A stretch of 64,000 nt of DNA. Origin: Blastomyces gilchristii SLH14081. Taxonomy: Eukaryota > Ascomycota > Eurotiomycetes > Onygenales > Ajellomycetaceae. The DNA is taken from contig NW_003101679.1 in the NCBI RefSeq assembly GCF_000003855.2, positions 2,579,379 to 2,643,378 of the forward strand, read 5' to 3'. The translations under genes and the position numbers were made by a program. Under the pieces are notes generated by a model. The model saw only the letters and a list, made by a program, of their open reading frames with translations, made no database searches and was not told the DNA's origin. This document shows positions 34,551-47,258 of the stretch, piece by piece; position 1 is the first letter of the stretch, and every line of letters begins with the position of its first letter.

Positions 34551-36930
34551 AAGAAGAAAGAACACACTGAGTGTATACAAACTGTGTTAAAGATCTTAGA
34601 TAATATAGAACTATATATTAACCTTATAAAGTACAACTTCAGTGCTCACTGAATTAATTTCCTAGAGTATGTAATCATCACAGATGATATTCAGATGAAG
34701 TCTTTGCAGATTAAGACTATTCTCTTATAATTAGAGTTAACAAGTATTCACAAGATTCAGATCTTTCTAAGCTTTGTGAATTTTTATAGATAGTTTATCT
34801 TTGTATTCACAAGAATCTTCTTGCCTCTTACAGACATGCTGAAGAATGGAAGTAAGAAGAAGTTATTCTATAAATAAAGAATGAAAAGATTATGGAGAAG
34901 AGAGAACTGTAAGAACTTTCTTATCTCAGAAGCTTATAAAGTCTTTACAAGATTAAAATAGATATTTACAGACACAGTAATACTATTTCACTTTAATCTC
35001 TTACTCTTAATCAGATTAAAGATAGATATCTGCTTCTTTATAATTTTAGAAATAGTCTTATAACTATAGTTAAATGAGAACTGAGTTTCAGTGATCTTTT
35101 TCTCACAGAATATACAATCTACAGAGATCAACTATAATATTTATAATTAGAAGCTTCTTATAATAGTGAAATTCTTTTATTACTGATAACACTACTTCAA
35201 GAGCCTTGTAACAGTGATTACTATTATAACTGATTATAATAGCTTATAACAGATTACTTCAATCAAGAAAGTCTCACAGTAGCAGATTGACTGATCTCAG
35301 AGACTAAGTGAGTTCTGATTCAAGATAGAGTATATCAAGAGAACTAAAAACTCAGTAGACAGATTCTCTCACAGATCTGACTATGTTAAGAAGACTAGAA
35401 TAACAGACACAGAGCAGCTAGAGAAGACAGAAAAGTCTTATAAAATGCTCAGACTGAGTATTATGAAGAGATTAACTGAAGAGTCTCTCAATTTCTTATC
35501 AGAGAAGAGAAGAGAGAGAGAGAAGAAGTCTATATAACTACTCTCTATAATACTAAAAGTCAACACTCTGAGAATCTTTATAAAGATTCTTGAAGAGAGT
35601 ATCTATAATTTAAAGAGTTTACAGACTTTAAGAAGCACTGCAGAGAATCTGATGAAAGAGAAAACAGAATATAAGTCTTTATAAAATTTTCTATTCAGAT
35701 TGTCAGAACTGCAACTAAAGAATAAATATACTCAGTATATTCAGAAACTGCTCACAGTAGAGATTAACTCTGCAGAAATAAAGAATTAAAGAGACTTAAA
35801 TAATCTTTTATAAAGAGAGAACTGAATTTATATACTCATTAATAAGTTTCTATGTATAGAACTTATTAAGAGATATTATAACTTTTCTCTAGCAGGTCAT
35901 TTTATAGACACTAGAACTCATGAGTTACTTATAAGAAAATACTTCTGGCTGAAGATATAAGAGCTTGTGAAGAAGATAGTGAATTCTTATACTATTTATC
36001 AGAGTTCACAGATAGTATAGTTTAGATTATATGAAGAACTTACTTCTCTATTCATCTCATAGAAACCTTGAGAACAGCTAGAAATGAATACTCTTATAAA
36101 TCTCTCTAAAATCAAGAACATATATAATACCTGCTTTGACAGTGTACTGATGATAGTAGATTATTTCATGAAGATAACACACTTTATACTCACTTACAAG
36201 ATCTTAAAGTCAAAGAATTTAACTTATATCTTTATTTATAATATGATCTGATTGCATGAATTATCTGTAAACATTGTCTTAGAGAGAGAATTAATCTTTG
36301 TAAGAGAGTTCTGATCTGATCTGATAACTGCACTGAAGATCTCATAAGATCTAAGCATAACTTTTTATTAATAGACAGATAATTAGATAGAATATCTGAT
36401 AAGTATATTAAATCAGTATCTGTGATACTTTATCAATTACAATCAGAATTAGACTGGCCGCTGAGATCATGAATTTCACGTTTGGTTTCATTTGATCATT
36501 GATTATCACTCACACAGTATATGTATAATATCTCAAGGTATGTCAGTACAGATAAAACTCTCTTTAAGATACTCACTGAGACTCATCTGTGAATAATCTT
36601 GATGAATCTGCAAGAGTACACTATAGAGTGTGATAATGTCTGTGAATAGACTGAGAGAATTCAGAATATCTGAGAGAAAGTCTGTAAATTCTTGAGAAAG
36701 ATCTAAGAGTATTAGAAAAGATACTATACCTCTAAGTATATTATGAAGAGTTTTAAGAAAGATGATAGAGTCTGACTAAGTGTGAAAAACATTATTATAT
36801 AGAGACAGATCTAGTAAGAAGCTGAATCTCTTATAGACGGAATCTTATAAGATTATGCAGAAAGTGAGTTTACAGTTCTACAGATTGAAACTGTTATCTG
36901 AATTATAAATATATAATGTTTTTTATATCT
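34551..36930 (+). pseudogene. Gypsy-1A pol middle: end of RT, RNase H, integrase
   Basis: Resumes Gypsy-1 exactly where 2568 stopped and matches 8017-10350 of Gypsy-1B. RT thumb (NFYRxF-like at 34781), RNase H and the integrase with SERELIFVREF (36278-36310) are visible. It has more TAA stops than Gypsy-1B, where many of the same codons still read TGA, so this copy is further degraded. A 48-bp MITE fragment lies at 36450-36497. It ends at the duplication GTTTTTTATATCT. Confidence 0.78.
36450..36497 (-). other. 48-bp fragment of the hAT-like MITE inside Gypsy-1A integrase
   Basis: TAGACTGGCCGCTGAGATCA and the bases after it match the reverse complement of the right end of the MITE at 44746-45251. 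Gypsy-1B shows about nine host bases (GACTGAGTG) in place of the fragment. It keeps GGCC and CGC, so it is not hypermutated. With only one terminus and no target duplication it is not a normal insertion. Confidence 0.65.
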
Positions 36931-37094
36931 TATTATTATTATTATTATTATTCTTCAATTATAGATGTATACAGTCAGAGACTATGACATCTACCTGAGA
37001 ACTTTTAGTTCTCAGGGTTTTTCCTATATCTATAAAGTCAACTATTATACATTTACCAATTTCTGATATGTAAAATCAGAAAATTCCAGCTCAG

Positions 37095-37366
37095 TGTGGC
37101 GGGCTGCGCCCGATCAATCATATAGACTATTCCATTACACTCCATAGATCCCGCCGAAAGCTCCGATCCCCGGGAGCTGATCCTTAGCTGAAAAACCCAT
37201 GGAATTCCTGTTCTTCCGCCCTGAAGCTTCACTGTGTATGTGCATAAATATTCACTTCAATTGCTGATTCTCACACTTTCTCTTTCTTTTCTTCTCTAAT
37301 GTTTTTCACTTTGTTATATAAGACCTATAAATATTATACTGATCTATTCAGTGTAGGCCTCTTACA
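37095..37366 (+). repeat. 5' LTR of Gypsy-2C (272 bp)
   Basis: Begins TGTGGCGGGCTGCGCCCGAT and ends GGCCTCTTACA. It keeps CCCCGGG and CCGCCG, far less mutated than the coding interior. GGGCTGCGCCC is an 11-base inverted repeat at the LTR start. Confidence 0.92.
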
Positions 37367-37561
37367 TTGAAAAATGTTCATTGTCTTCTTATTAGAAATA
37401 ATTATTTATTGAGAAGATATCTGAACACATAACAATGTATAAGAAATAGAGAAATGATCAAACAGTTAAGTGAACACTGAGTTCTTAGATAGAAGCTTGT
37501 TTGTCAGTCACTCTGACCCTGTAACAAGATCTTACAAAGAGAACAAGATCTTACAAAGAGA

Positions 37562-40500
37562 ATGTCAGTGAAAGATCTGAGAGTTCTGACACAGATGTAT
37601 GAGATATTCATACAATTACACATATTTGACAAATAATACATCTATGTCTACTGATAATATGAGAGAACTCTCAAACATGAGCATAGATGCAGTGTCACAG
37701 TGACTCTGAGCAATGTTGAAATTATAACAGCAACAGATAGCAGATATGCATGTGACTCAACAATGCCAATATGAAGAGATTCAATATTTGTCTCAACAAG
37801 GAATCCCTGGACAGATAATTTCAATATTAACAGAATTGTATATAAACACAATGTGAATATTGAAGAAATGCTTAGATACTTCTGCATATTTCAATACTTC
37901 TGATCTCACTCTCTACTCATCATAAAGATTGAAAATGCTTGTGAAACTAAGTGTAGATGAAGATATCATCAGTTTACTAATCAATCAAGATTGATAGATT
38001 AATGAACAATTCAAGAATTGTATGAAACAGAAGTTTCATTCATAGATGAAAGCATGTGAATCAGTATTGTGAATATCTGACAATATTATCAAATATCTTG
38101 ATATTCTGTTCTGAGACACTGTCATGTAACAGAAAGTATTAGATTGATTATAGAGTGTCTGACAGAGAAACACTTCTCTCACAATATTCATCTCTGACTT
38201 TGACACTAAGATTCTACAAGCAGATGATCAATCTTGAGAGAATTGAATAAAGATTAGTATACTCAAGAAGATATTAACTTTCAAACTCTTACAGGTCCTT
38301 GTAAGTGTAGATAAAGACCAGACTTATGAAGATTTCTGTATATAACTCTGAATATTGAATGACTATCTTATCAAGCTCAAGAGTATACAGAACAGTGATA
38401 GAAGATGTTACATCTCAGTCACTCATACATCTATGCAGAGGAATAAACAGCACACAGATGCTATGACTGAGTAGACTTGAATATCTATACATAAGCAAGA
38501 GTCTCTGCTGTCTGAACAGGCTTCTGAGTTTCTGAGATCACTCTTAAAGAAGTCACTGATCAATGTCAATGAGAAGTATACATTAACTGTAACTGATCAG
38601 AACACATTGCTTTCAACTGTCAATCAGCCTATGTGTCTTCTTACTCAAAGAATAGATCAGCATCTGTTCACATCATCATATTGCATTACAGGAAGATTCA
38701 GAAGATAACTATAAGAATGTCTCAATAAAACAGAGAAAAGAATAGCTTCTGTTCAAATTTGCAAACAGAAGCTTAAAGAGATCGGATGACAATGATTTGA
38801 AGAGAAAATAACAATTAACATGATTCTTGTATCTACTGTGATCAATAACATGTATAATATGAAAGCTATGATAGACAGCAGTCTATGTTATTATACAATG
38901 ATTAAATCTTTACTTGTAAGATATTACAACCTTCAGTGTATTCTCTTATCAAAACTCTGACTTCTTGCAGGATTTGATGACTCAAAAGATGTTTATATTC
39001 ATTACATGATGAAGTTAAACATCGATATTAAAGAATATCAACATGAAGATACCTATTTATATAAAGTTGATAATCTTGATTATAATCTTATATTAGAACT
39101 TGTCTGACTATCTGAACAAGACATCTTATTAAATACTTGAAACAGAAGCTTAATATTCTCTAATAATAATAGAATTCACAAAGATGACATTCACAAGACT
39201 ATGAATCTGATATAGGTCTCTATCAACACCTATGAAATGCTCTGAAAAGAAAGTGGTTAAAAAGTTTTGCTGATAGCAGAATCATGTGACAATCTATTCT
39301 GTCAGCCTGATCAATATTAAGAAAGCTCTAGAGAAGTTATTCTGTACTATAATAACAGATTCTTATACAAAACTCTGTCAATAATATCATAAATATCTAG
39401 ATGTCTTCTGACAAGATAAAATTATAAATATATTCCTCTTATGAGACTTAGGAGTGAATCACAGTATCAAGTTAGAAAAGAAGAATGATAAGAATTCTGA
39501 GTCAATATGAGACTCTCTTTATAATATATCTTGAGGTGAACTTCTTCTTCTTCAGAAGACACACAATGATCTGTTGAATAAGACATTCATATATATTAGT
39601 AACTCTTTCACTGCAGCTCCTATTCTCTTTGCAAAGAAATCAGATGAAGAACTTCAATTCTGTGTAAACTATTAAGAATTGAACAGATTAATCAAGAAGA
39701 ACTGCTATTCTTTATCTCTTAGCAATGAAATTCTAGCTCGCATTGAACAAGCTAAATGATTTATAAAACTAGATGTTATTACTGTGTTTCATAAAATCTG
39801 TATTTCTGAAGAAGATGAATGACTTACAGCATTCTGAATATATTATAATCTCTTTGAATGAATAGTTACACTCTTTGAACTGATCAATGCTCTCAGTACA
39901 TTTCAGAAGTATATTAACTGAGCACTCTGAAATTTCCTTGATGAATTTGTATCTGTATATCTCAATGACATTCTCATCTTCACTGATGAGTTCAGAAAAG
40001 AATATCAAGAACATGTGTGAAGAATATTACAATGATTATGAGAAGCAGAACTATCAATAGATATTGACAAGTGTAACTTCAAAGTCAAGAGTACTAAATA
40101 TCTAGGCTTTATCATAGAAGCTGGCAAGGGGATTCGAATGAATCTCAAGAAAGTCTTCATAATTCTTGAATGAGAAGCTTCATATACTGTGAAAGATGTA
40201 TGATGCTTCATCAGATTTGCTAACTTCTATCAGTGATTTATATGACACTTCTTAGATATTGTGAGATTACTTACAGAACTTATTAGACAGAACTCAGTAT
40301 TTTAGTGATTAGTTAATGATGAAGCTGTATTCACACAGATGAAGAAGATATTCATCAATATCTCTCTGCTAATGATATTTAACTCTGATTATAAAACAGT
40401 TATTGAAGCTGACTTCTCTGACTATGTTACAGAGAAAGGTATATTACAATATAATAATAAAGATGTCTTATGATCATGCATCTTCATGTATAAGAAACTG

Positions 40501-42400
40501 AGTCTCATTTAATACAACTATAAGATCTATGATAAGAAACTTCTTGTGATTATATACTGTCTAGAAGAATGAGACTCTGAACTCTGAAGTGTCTTCAAAT
40601 TTCAGATAATCACTGATTATAAGAATCTCAAGCATTTCATAATCATCTGTATGCTTACTGAATGACAGATGCAATAGTCTGAGCTATTAAGTCATTTTCA
40701 TTTCACTATACACTATCACTTTAACAGTCAGAACTCAATGACAGATGCTCTCTTACAATGAGAGTAAGATATGTCATCTGATATAACAGACATGTGTTGA
40801 ATGAACTGAGAACAATGACTCTTGTATCTGAAGATATTAGTTGACTATAATGAGATTACTCATGATACTATACATACTTTGCTGATCAGAATATCTTCTG
40901 AATCTACACTGAATGAATTATGATATATAACAGCTCAAACTGATGAACTTCTTCAAGCACTTACTGAAGCAGTATATCAAGAAGCACTCTGATTCCCCTC
41001 AGAACTATGTATAAGAACTGATATCATGAAAGTGCTGAATTGATCATAATAACACTCTGTAATTCTGTGAATAATGCTGAGTCTCTCACTCTGAATTATT
41101 GCACACTCAGATAATGCAAGAGATACATGATTCTTGTATAATCAGTTATTCAGATGATGAATAACTGTACTGAATAATCTCTCAAGAGTTCTACTGATCT
41201 GAGATATTAAACAGCATTAGATGTTTTATTCAAAACTGTAATTATTGTTCTTTCATCATCTTATAAAAGAACTATAGAAAAGAGCTGCTGAATCTGCTTG
41301 ATATTTCTAATAGAATCTGATAAGATATGATAATTGACTTTGCTATTAATCTCTCTAAGAGTAAGAGTTGTAGAAATGTTCTGATCATTGTGAATTAATT
41401 AAGTAAAGATATAATATTAAAATCTTGTGATAAGATGAATACTGAACAAGTTACTGAATCTTTTCTACAGAGTCTGTTCTATTAAATGTATGAATTACTG
41501 AGATCTATAGTATTGAATCAGAGCTGTTGATTTATGAGTACTCTTTAAACAAGAATCTGTCAAGTTCTCAAGATTATATACTATTTATCAACTGTCTATT
41601 ATTCTGAGACTGATGATACATCAGAATGAATAATTCAGACTGTAAAGAATTATCTTTATAAGTTCTGCAATCACTTATAAGATGATTGATATAATCTTCT
41701 TCTACACACCGAAGTTGCTATCAATGACTGAGATACTGTTTCAATAGATATAACCCTGTTCTTTCTCACACACAGATATTACATAAAGATATTAAAGCTT
41801 CTAGAGATTATACATTTCACACTGAATCTCTGCAGTCTGATTCAAATTGCTGATAATATAGTAATGAAGCTCTGAGATACCTGTGATTGAGCAGAAGTCT
41901 CTATAATGAGTGCTAAAGAGAATTAAGAAGATTGAACTAATATTCACTGAGATTCTGCTGAGTAATATAAGATAGAAGATCTGATATAATTGAATTTTAA
42001 GAATATATAAATCACACACTCATCTCATACACTGAATTACTGTCATGTTAAATATAAAGTGATAGAAGTTCTAGACAATTACAATTACTGTCTTAACAAA
42101 TTATCAGAGATTTATAATGTCTTTTATATCAGCTTGCTCTGCTATGCTGTCACTAATCTGTTCCCTTCTTAACTGACTTCTGATTGACCATCATCAGGGA
42201 TCATAGAAGAAGACAATGAACTTGAGTGAGAGATTGAAGATATTCTTGATGAGAGACCCCGCGGTCACAGCTGATAATATCTTGTGAAATGAGTCAGCTA
42301 TAATCACCTGATCTAAACTCTGAGCTCTGCATTATCTGAGACAGCAGCTCTTGACTGATGAGAACTATGCACAATCTCATCTCTGAAAAGAGAGAGTGAA
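37562..42400 (+). pseudogene. Gypsy-2C gag-pol relic with chromodomain
   Basis: Probable gag ATG at 37562. The gag core is near 38247 (KISILKKILTFKLLQVLVS). The zinc knuckle reads YINCNxSEHIAFNC at 38579-38620, first Cys turned to Tyr. A one-base deletion relative to 2H and 2D lies between the knuckle and the gag end. Gag stops at TAG 38743-38745; protease (AMIDSSLCYYTMIK, 38865-38906) is in the -1 frame. RT has FVSVYLNDILIF (39946-39981; YLDD in the family). Integrase follows. The chromodomain near the end is clear: ELExEIEDILDERPRGHS (42213-42266), then YLVKxVSYNHL and a TAALDxxE helix. The chromodomain would guide integration to heterochromatin. Stops are mainly TGA. Confidence 0.83.
38733..38775 (+). 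promoter_or_regulatory. Eroded -1 frameshift site of Gypsy-2C
   Basis: GAGAAAA at 38733-38739 sits where Gypsy-2H has GGGAAAA. It is followed by GAA and the gag stop TAG (38743-38745) and the stem AGCTTCT/AGAAGCT. The G-to-A change in the heptamer is the hypermutation type. Confidence 0.5.
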
Positions 42401-42672
42401 TGTGATGAGCTGCGCCTGATCAATCATATAGACTATTTCATTACACTTCATAGATCCTGCTGAAAGCTCCGATCCCCGGTCGCTAATCCTCAGCTGAAAA
42501 ACCCATGAAATTCCTGTTCTTCCGCCCCGAAGCTCCACTGCGTACACATATAAATATTTACTTTAATCATTAATTCTCACACTTTCTCTTTCTTTCCTTC
42601 TCTAATGTTTTTCACTTTGTTATATAAGATCTATAAATATTATACCGATCTATTCGGCGTAGGCCTCTTACA
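42401..42672 (+). repeat. 3' LTR of Gypsy-2C (272 bp)
   Basis: Begins TGTGATGAGCTGCGCCTGAT and ends GGCCTCTTACA. It differs from the 5' LTR mainly by GG-to-GA and CC-to-CT changes in both directions. Confidence 0.92.
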
Positions 42673-42889
42673 CTCAGAATATAAAAACTGTTTATAAATT
42701 GCAGTATTTTAATACCTTCTGATACTTTGAAATCATTTGACAATATCATGACAAAAGAAAAGAGAACATAGTCTTAAAGATAGACACATTAAATAGATAG
42801 ATAGAAAAGAATAGAAAAGAAAAAGTAAAGTAAAGAGAGACTATAATAAAACAAATTATTCAAAGATAGTGTATAGCTGTTTTATTAGA

Positions 42890-45800
42890 CTATATCTGAT
42901 CAATTTTCTCCTCTTCCTATTCAGATAGTTCTAAATTTAGCTATTTTCTTATAGCTGCTTGAGTTTCTGATAGGAAGTCTATTAAGTATTTAATTCCTGT
43001 CTCAGTTAAGAATAAGAATCTCATATTTAATTGATTTAGATTATACTTCTCTTTCAATCTGACTCTGAGACTATTGTATAATACACAGTGTATTACAATA
43101 TACTCAGAATTTTCATTTACATTGCAGAATAAGCATTCTATTGAATCAAATCTATCATCAAATCTTTGTATATAAGATTTTAAATAAGCATGTTCTAGTT
43201 TCAGCTGAATTATAGATGAGAATATTTTCTTTTTACATTTAATTGAACAAGATTACTACTTGAGTTTTGTTTCAAATCTTGAATAATGTATACTCTTCTT
43301 CTGTTTCTGTCAGCTTTTATGTCACTTATTTACACAAGATTCTTTTATCTTGATCTTTATAAAAGACCAGGACACTATTTCTTGAATAGATCTGCTTAAT
43401 TCTGAACTCTTTTTTACAGCTGAATCAGCCAATTCATTGTTATGAATATTTCTATGAGCAGGAACTCAGTATAAATGAATTATCAGCTTTGATGTTCTTC
43501 TCTTTTGAATTTTCCAAACAGAGTTTAAAATCAGTTTAAGATTCATTTGATCATTATGAATCTGACTATTTCTAAGTCTTTTTAAAGCAGCTTGACTATC
43601 AGAGAATATTCATATCTCTTTCAAACTATTTTCTCTTTTATCAGATTTTATTTCAATGAGTTTGAAAGCTTTCACTATTACAAGTAGTTCATCATCAAAG
43701 ACTTCAGATTCACAGCCTAAATTCCAGAAATCTGAGATAATATTGATAATATCTTCAGTATAAGCAATGTCTATGTCTAATCTATTCAAATTCTCATTTT
43801 TTGAGTCATTCAAATAACTCAGAATAGAGTCTTTTATATCAATTATAGAGATTCTCTTCAAATGCTGTTTATATTCTCTCTCTTTAAATAGTTCACTTAT
43901 TTATAAGTCTATAAGAGATGTAAGCTTTTCTCTTCAGAGAGATATCTTCTCATGATCAACTTTTTCAACATTTAATGATGAAAATTGATTTTTAATCAGT
44001 GAGTATTATCTGTATAGTTGAGAAAACATTTTCTTTGAATAATTATTTTCATTTCAATCAGGAAATCTATTTCAATTCAGTTCATTTTCTGAGTTAATTG
44101 ATGAAAATGAAGAAGAGACTCTTTCTCTGATTATATAATTTAAGCTCATCTTTATAACTCTCAGACCATAGTTCATACAGGTCATTTCAAATCTAATAGC
44201 AGAAGAAAAAATTGAAGCTTTAATTTTCATTACTTTAATAGAAGATGATTTGAATACTTTCAGAATTCTTCTCAAAGCTCTGTTTTACAGACTTTGAAAG
44301 AGTTCAGTGAAATATTCTGGATTATTTCATCAAACTTGAACTTCATAATCAGCTACTGAGATAATACAGAATATATATAACCGTCTCATAGTGAGGAAGA
44401 ATAGACCTCTCTCTGTATTGAATAGTCTGCTTTTGCTATTTAATAGTCTTTCTACCTTGATAGTTCTTTGTTGAATATGATAGTTAAAATTCAACTTAAA
44501 GTTTAATCATACTTCTAATCATTTAATATTTAAACTGAGTTCAATCTCTTTATTTAAAAGAGTTAGGCATAGTTCTTTCTCATTGAATCTAGAAAAGAAA
44601 TAAATTAACTCAGTTTTATCCATATTAAATTAAATTTAATTGATATCTGCTCTAACAAGATTTCTTTACTACTTTTTCAATCACTTCTAAATTCTCTTTG
44701 ATTGTTTTTAAACTAAAGACTAGGTCAATATCATTCACATAACTTTAGACTGACTGTGTAACCGTGTCTGGGACCAGGACCAGAATTTTTGATAGTTTCA
44801 TTACCAATTCGACTGATCTCATTACACGGTTTTAACATTAGATAGTAGTCTCATACTGTCTCAGTGGCACTTACTGTCTACTCTTGTCACATTTTCCAAA
44901 TGAGATCATGATTTCCACTTCTCAATTTAAATTATTTTTATTGCTTTAAATGACTTTAAATCTCATTTGAGTGTTATCAAAAAGCATTAGTTTTTAAAAA
45001 ATTAAAAATTGTCTAAAAGAATCCTTAAAATGTCTAAAAATAGTAACTTTATGCCAAGAATGGAACTAAATGGGATCAAATGAGACCACTTTCTCATTTT
45101 TTTCAAGTCATGGTTTTATTTTGAGATCTGATATATAGTCACTTTGCATGTTTTTTTAATGACTAGTCCCAGCGGGATTCACGCTAAGAAATGTATGAGA
45201 CCAGATCAAATGAGATCAAATGTGAAATTCATGCTCTCAGCGGCCAGTCTACATAACTTGAAGATCTCACTATTTTCATATCTCTATTCTTGAATAGATA
45301 TGCAGTGTATATTGCAAATAAAATGAGAGACATTGAAGATTCTTACAATACTTCTATCTTTATCACAGACTTATCTTATTTCATTTAATCAGAGAATAGT
45401 TGTATGATTCTTTTAGATATAAAACAGTTAATCTATTTTATTAGAGAAAGTGACAGTTTTAACATCTTCAAAGTCTGAATTAACTTTGACTTTGAAACAT
45501 AATCAAATGCATCTTTTATATCAATAAAAACTGCAGCTGAGATCAGATCTTCATGCTAGTCAATTTGAATATTATGAATAACTGAGAGAACAGTGTCAAT
45601 TGCAGAGCATTGTTTTCTATCTCTCATTTATTCACTAAATAGAAAGGAATCATTAATAGAGTGTATAAAAGATAGTTGAGAAGTTATTATCTTTTCTAAA
45701 ATCTTTCCTAGACAGTTCAATAGAGATATTACTTCATATGACTTAGGAATTGAAGCTTTTCTATTAGATTTTACAAGACTCACTTCAGTGGCTTTTCTCT

Positions 45801-46612
45801 AGCATTCAGAATGATACTTATTTTTCAAGAGATTCAAAAAGAGCTCAAAATATTTATTCTTTAAGTAGAAATATGTATTTTGAATGATCAAGTGATTGAT
45901 TGAATCAGGCCCTGCAGCAGTATTAATTGAACTTGAGAAGATAGCTGACTCTAATTCATCTTATATAAGTTCAGGCCATTGTCAGTCATTTTCATTAATA
46001 TAGTTATAAAGTGATATATTCTCTTTCTCTAAATCTGAATCTGATGAGTTTTGAAAGAGAATTCTTATAAAAGCTTGATATTTTTTCTTAAAAGAATTTG
46101 CTGTATATAATTCATTCTGAAACTCATATTCTACGACTGAAAGTTTTGCTACACTTCTTGCTGTAGTATAGTTAAAAGCTTTAATAACTTCTTTTTCTCA
46201 TGCTTCTTTAAGAAATTTGTTTCAGCAGTCTGTCTTAGCTCTTTTAATATCTGAAAAAAATTCATTTCTGACAGCTTTGAACTCTTTATCAGATATTACA
46301 TTATTGTTTCAATCTCTTCTAGCAGTAGCTAATTGTTTCCTTTTAGATGTGATATTCTCATTTTATCAAGGTTTGAAATACTCAGAAGACTTTTTCTTTG
46401 AAATATTATCTTCAACACTTGTTAGAATAATAAAGGTAATGAGCTTTACTCTATTCTCAAGCATTTTATTTGTGATATCTTGCCTGGAATTCCAATATAG
46501 CTCACTCTGCTTTGCAGATATTAACAGTTTTATACTTTCTTTAACTGCTTTTCAATCAGCTTTTTCAAAGTTATACTGATTAGAGAGAAGAGGGTTTTCA
46601 CTCATTTGTTTG
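42890..46612 (-). pseudogene. LINE ORF2 relic with complete RT core, RNase H and zinc finger
   Basis: Read on the minus strand from 46612. The pre-RT linker (KAFNYTTARSVAKLS, near 46165) leads into RT: SYEVISLLNCLGKILEKIIT (about 45745-45685), FIDIKDAFDYVSKSK (45530-45485) and the palm. The active-site codons YVNDIDL at about 44725-44745 are split by the MITE. KAERLLN is at about 44455, and the connection block MRRILKVFKSSSIKVMKIKA at 44216-44275. RNase H includes LSYLNDSK (D changed) and ESEVFDDELLVIVKAFKLIE, and IHLYxVPAHRNIHNNELADSA. The finger is at about 43110-43150; stop TAG 42890-42892. Stops and the MITE inactivate it. Plus-strand open frames such as 46217-46579 are antisense. Confidence 0.8.
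44746..45251. mobile_element. Unmutated 506-bp hAT-like MITE in the LINE RT active site
   Basis: Ends TAGACTG ... CAGTCTA and is flanked by the 8-bp duplication CATAACTT (44738-44745 and 45252-45259). The empty site is seen in the right LINE at 26614-26640. Eight-base duplication and short inverted ends fit the hAT superfamily. It codes for nothing visible. Repeated ATCAAATGAGA and GAGACCA units lie near its right end. It keeps CC/GG/CpG (GGGACCAGGACC, CAGCGGCC), so it arrived after hypermutation of its host. Confidence 0.8.
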
Positions 46613-46891
46613 GTTTTTTATATCTCTCTACTCTGTGAATATAAGAAATTCTTAGAAGAGAACAATGTGACTTATCACTCTGTTCAGCAAGTACTAGAGA
46701 GTGAAAGAGAATATCAGATTAAAGAGACTATTAACTCAGAGAAGCAAGATTAAATACTCTGATTCAAGATTCAGTAATAAGAGTATTCTGATAAGATAAA
46801 TAAGTTCACTTAAGAACTATTCAGACAGATAAGATATCTGTAAAAGCTAAGACATGATTTTTATACTGTGAATTCTGATAAGTAAGAATAA
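46613..46891 (+). pseudogene. Gypsy-1A pol end: integrase C-terminus and chromodomain
   Basis: Continues Gypsy-1 after the minus LINE and matches 10340-10617 of Gypsy-1B. It contains YQIKETINSEKQD, then the FKVQW region as mutated FKIQ, and ends at the TAA equivalent near 46889-46891. Confidence 0.75.
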
Positions 46892-47258
46892 TACAGTCTT
46901 CACTAAGAATCTGATTATATTACAGATATTAACACTGTCATTTATAAATTCTAGTTTACAAAGATAATGAGTTTCTACTGAGATTAACAGTTCACAGTCT
47001 ATACAAAGAGAAGAAGAAATCATATTATTATTAAAGTTAAAAACAAAGAAAAATAGAAACAGAGCTATAAACACAATTTAGAGATTGATAAAGAAAAAAT
47101 AAAAAAATTCATACTCATATTCTTCATCTGTAACACTCAATTCTCTCATGACTATTAATTCTCTTCTTCAAAGAAGCAGAGAGTATTATATTCATAATAC
47201 AGATAATTCTTACATTTGATATAAAGACTGTCAGAAATGCACAGACTTCAAGAAAGCT
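46892..47258 (+). other. Gypsy-1A post-pol region, first part
   Basis: Matches 10618-10980 of Gypsy-1B. No domain recognised. Interrupted at 47258 by Gypsy-2D. Confidence 0.7.

Larger units (their letters stand above)
37095..42672 (+). mobile_element. Gypsy-2C, complete Ty3/Gypsy chromovirus
   Basis: A 5578-bp element with two 272-bp LTRs (37095-37366 and 42401-42672), flanked by CTCAG at 37090-37094 and 42673-42677. It lies in the 3' region of the minus-strand LINE, between the hairpin near 36990-37014 and the ORF2 stop. The interior carries gag, CCHC, protease, RT, integrase and chromodomain relics. Confidence 0.93.
36931..46612 (-). mobile_element. Tad1-like LINE, minus strand, 5'-truncated, inserted in Gypsy-1A
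   Basis: The 3' (AAT)n tail is at 36931-36950 (TTATT repeats on plus) and the 5' truncation point is at 46612. A perfect 13-bp duplication, G-T6-ATATCT, flanks it at 36918-36930 and 46613-46625. It carries Gypsy-2C and a MITE. Unlike the left LINE copy it keeps the full RT core. Without insertions it is about 3.6 kb, starting in ORF2 just after the endonuclease. Confidence 0.88.

Noticed and set aside
46217..46579. 120-codon plus-strand frame
   Set aside because: Antisense to the pre-RT linker of the minus-strand LINE; no family resemblance.
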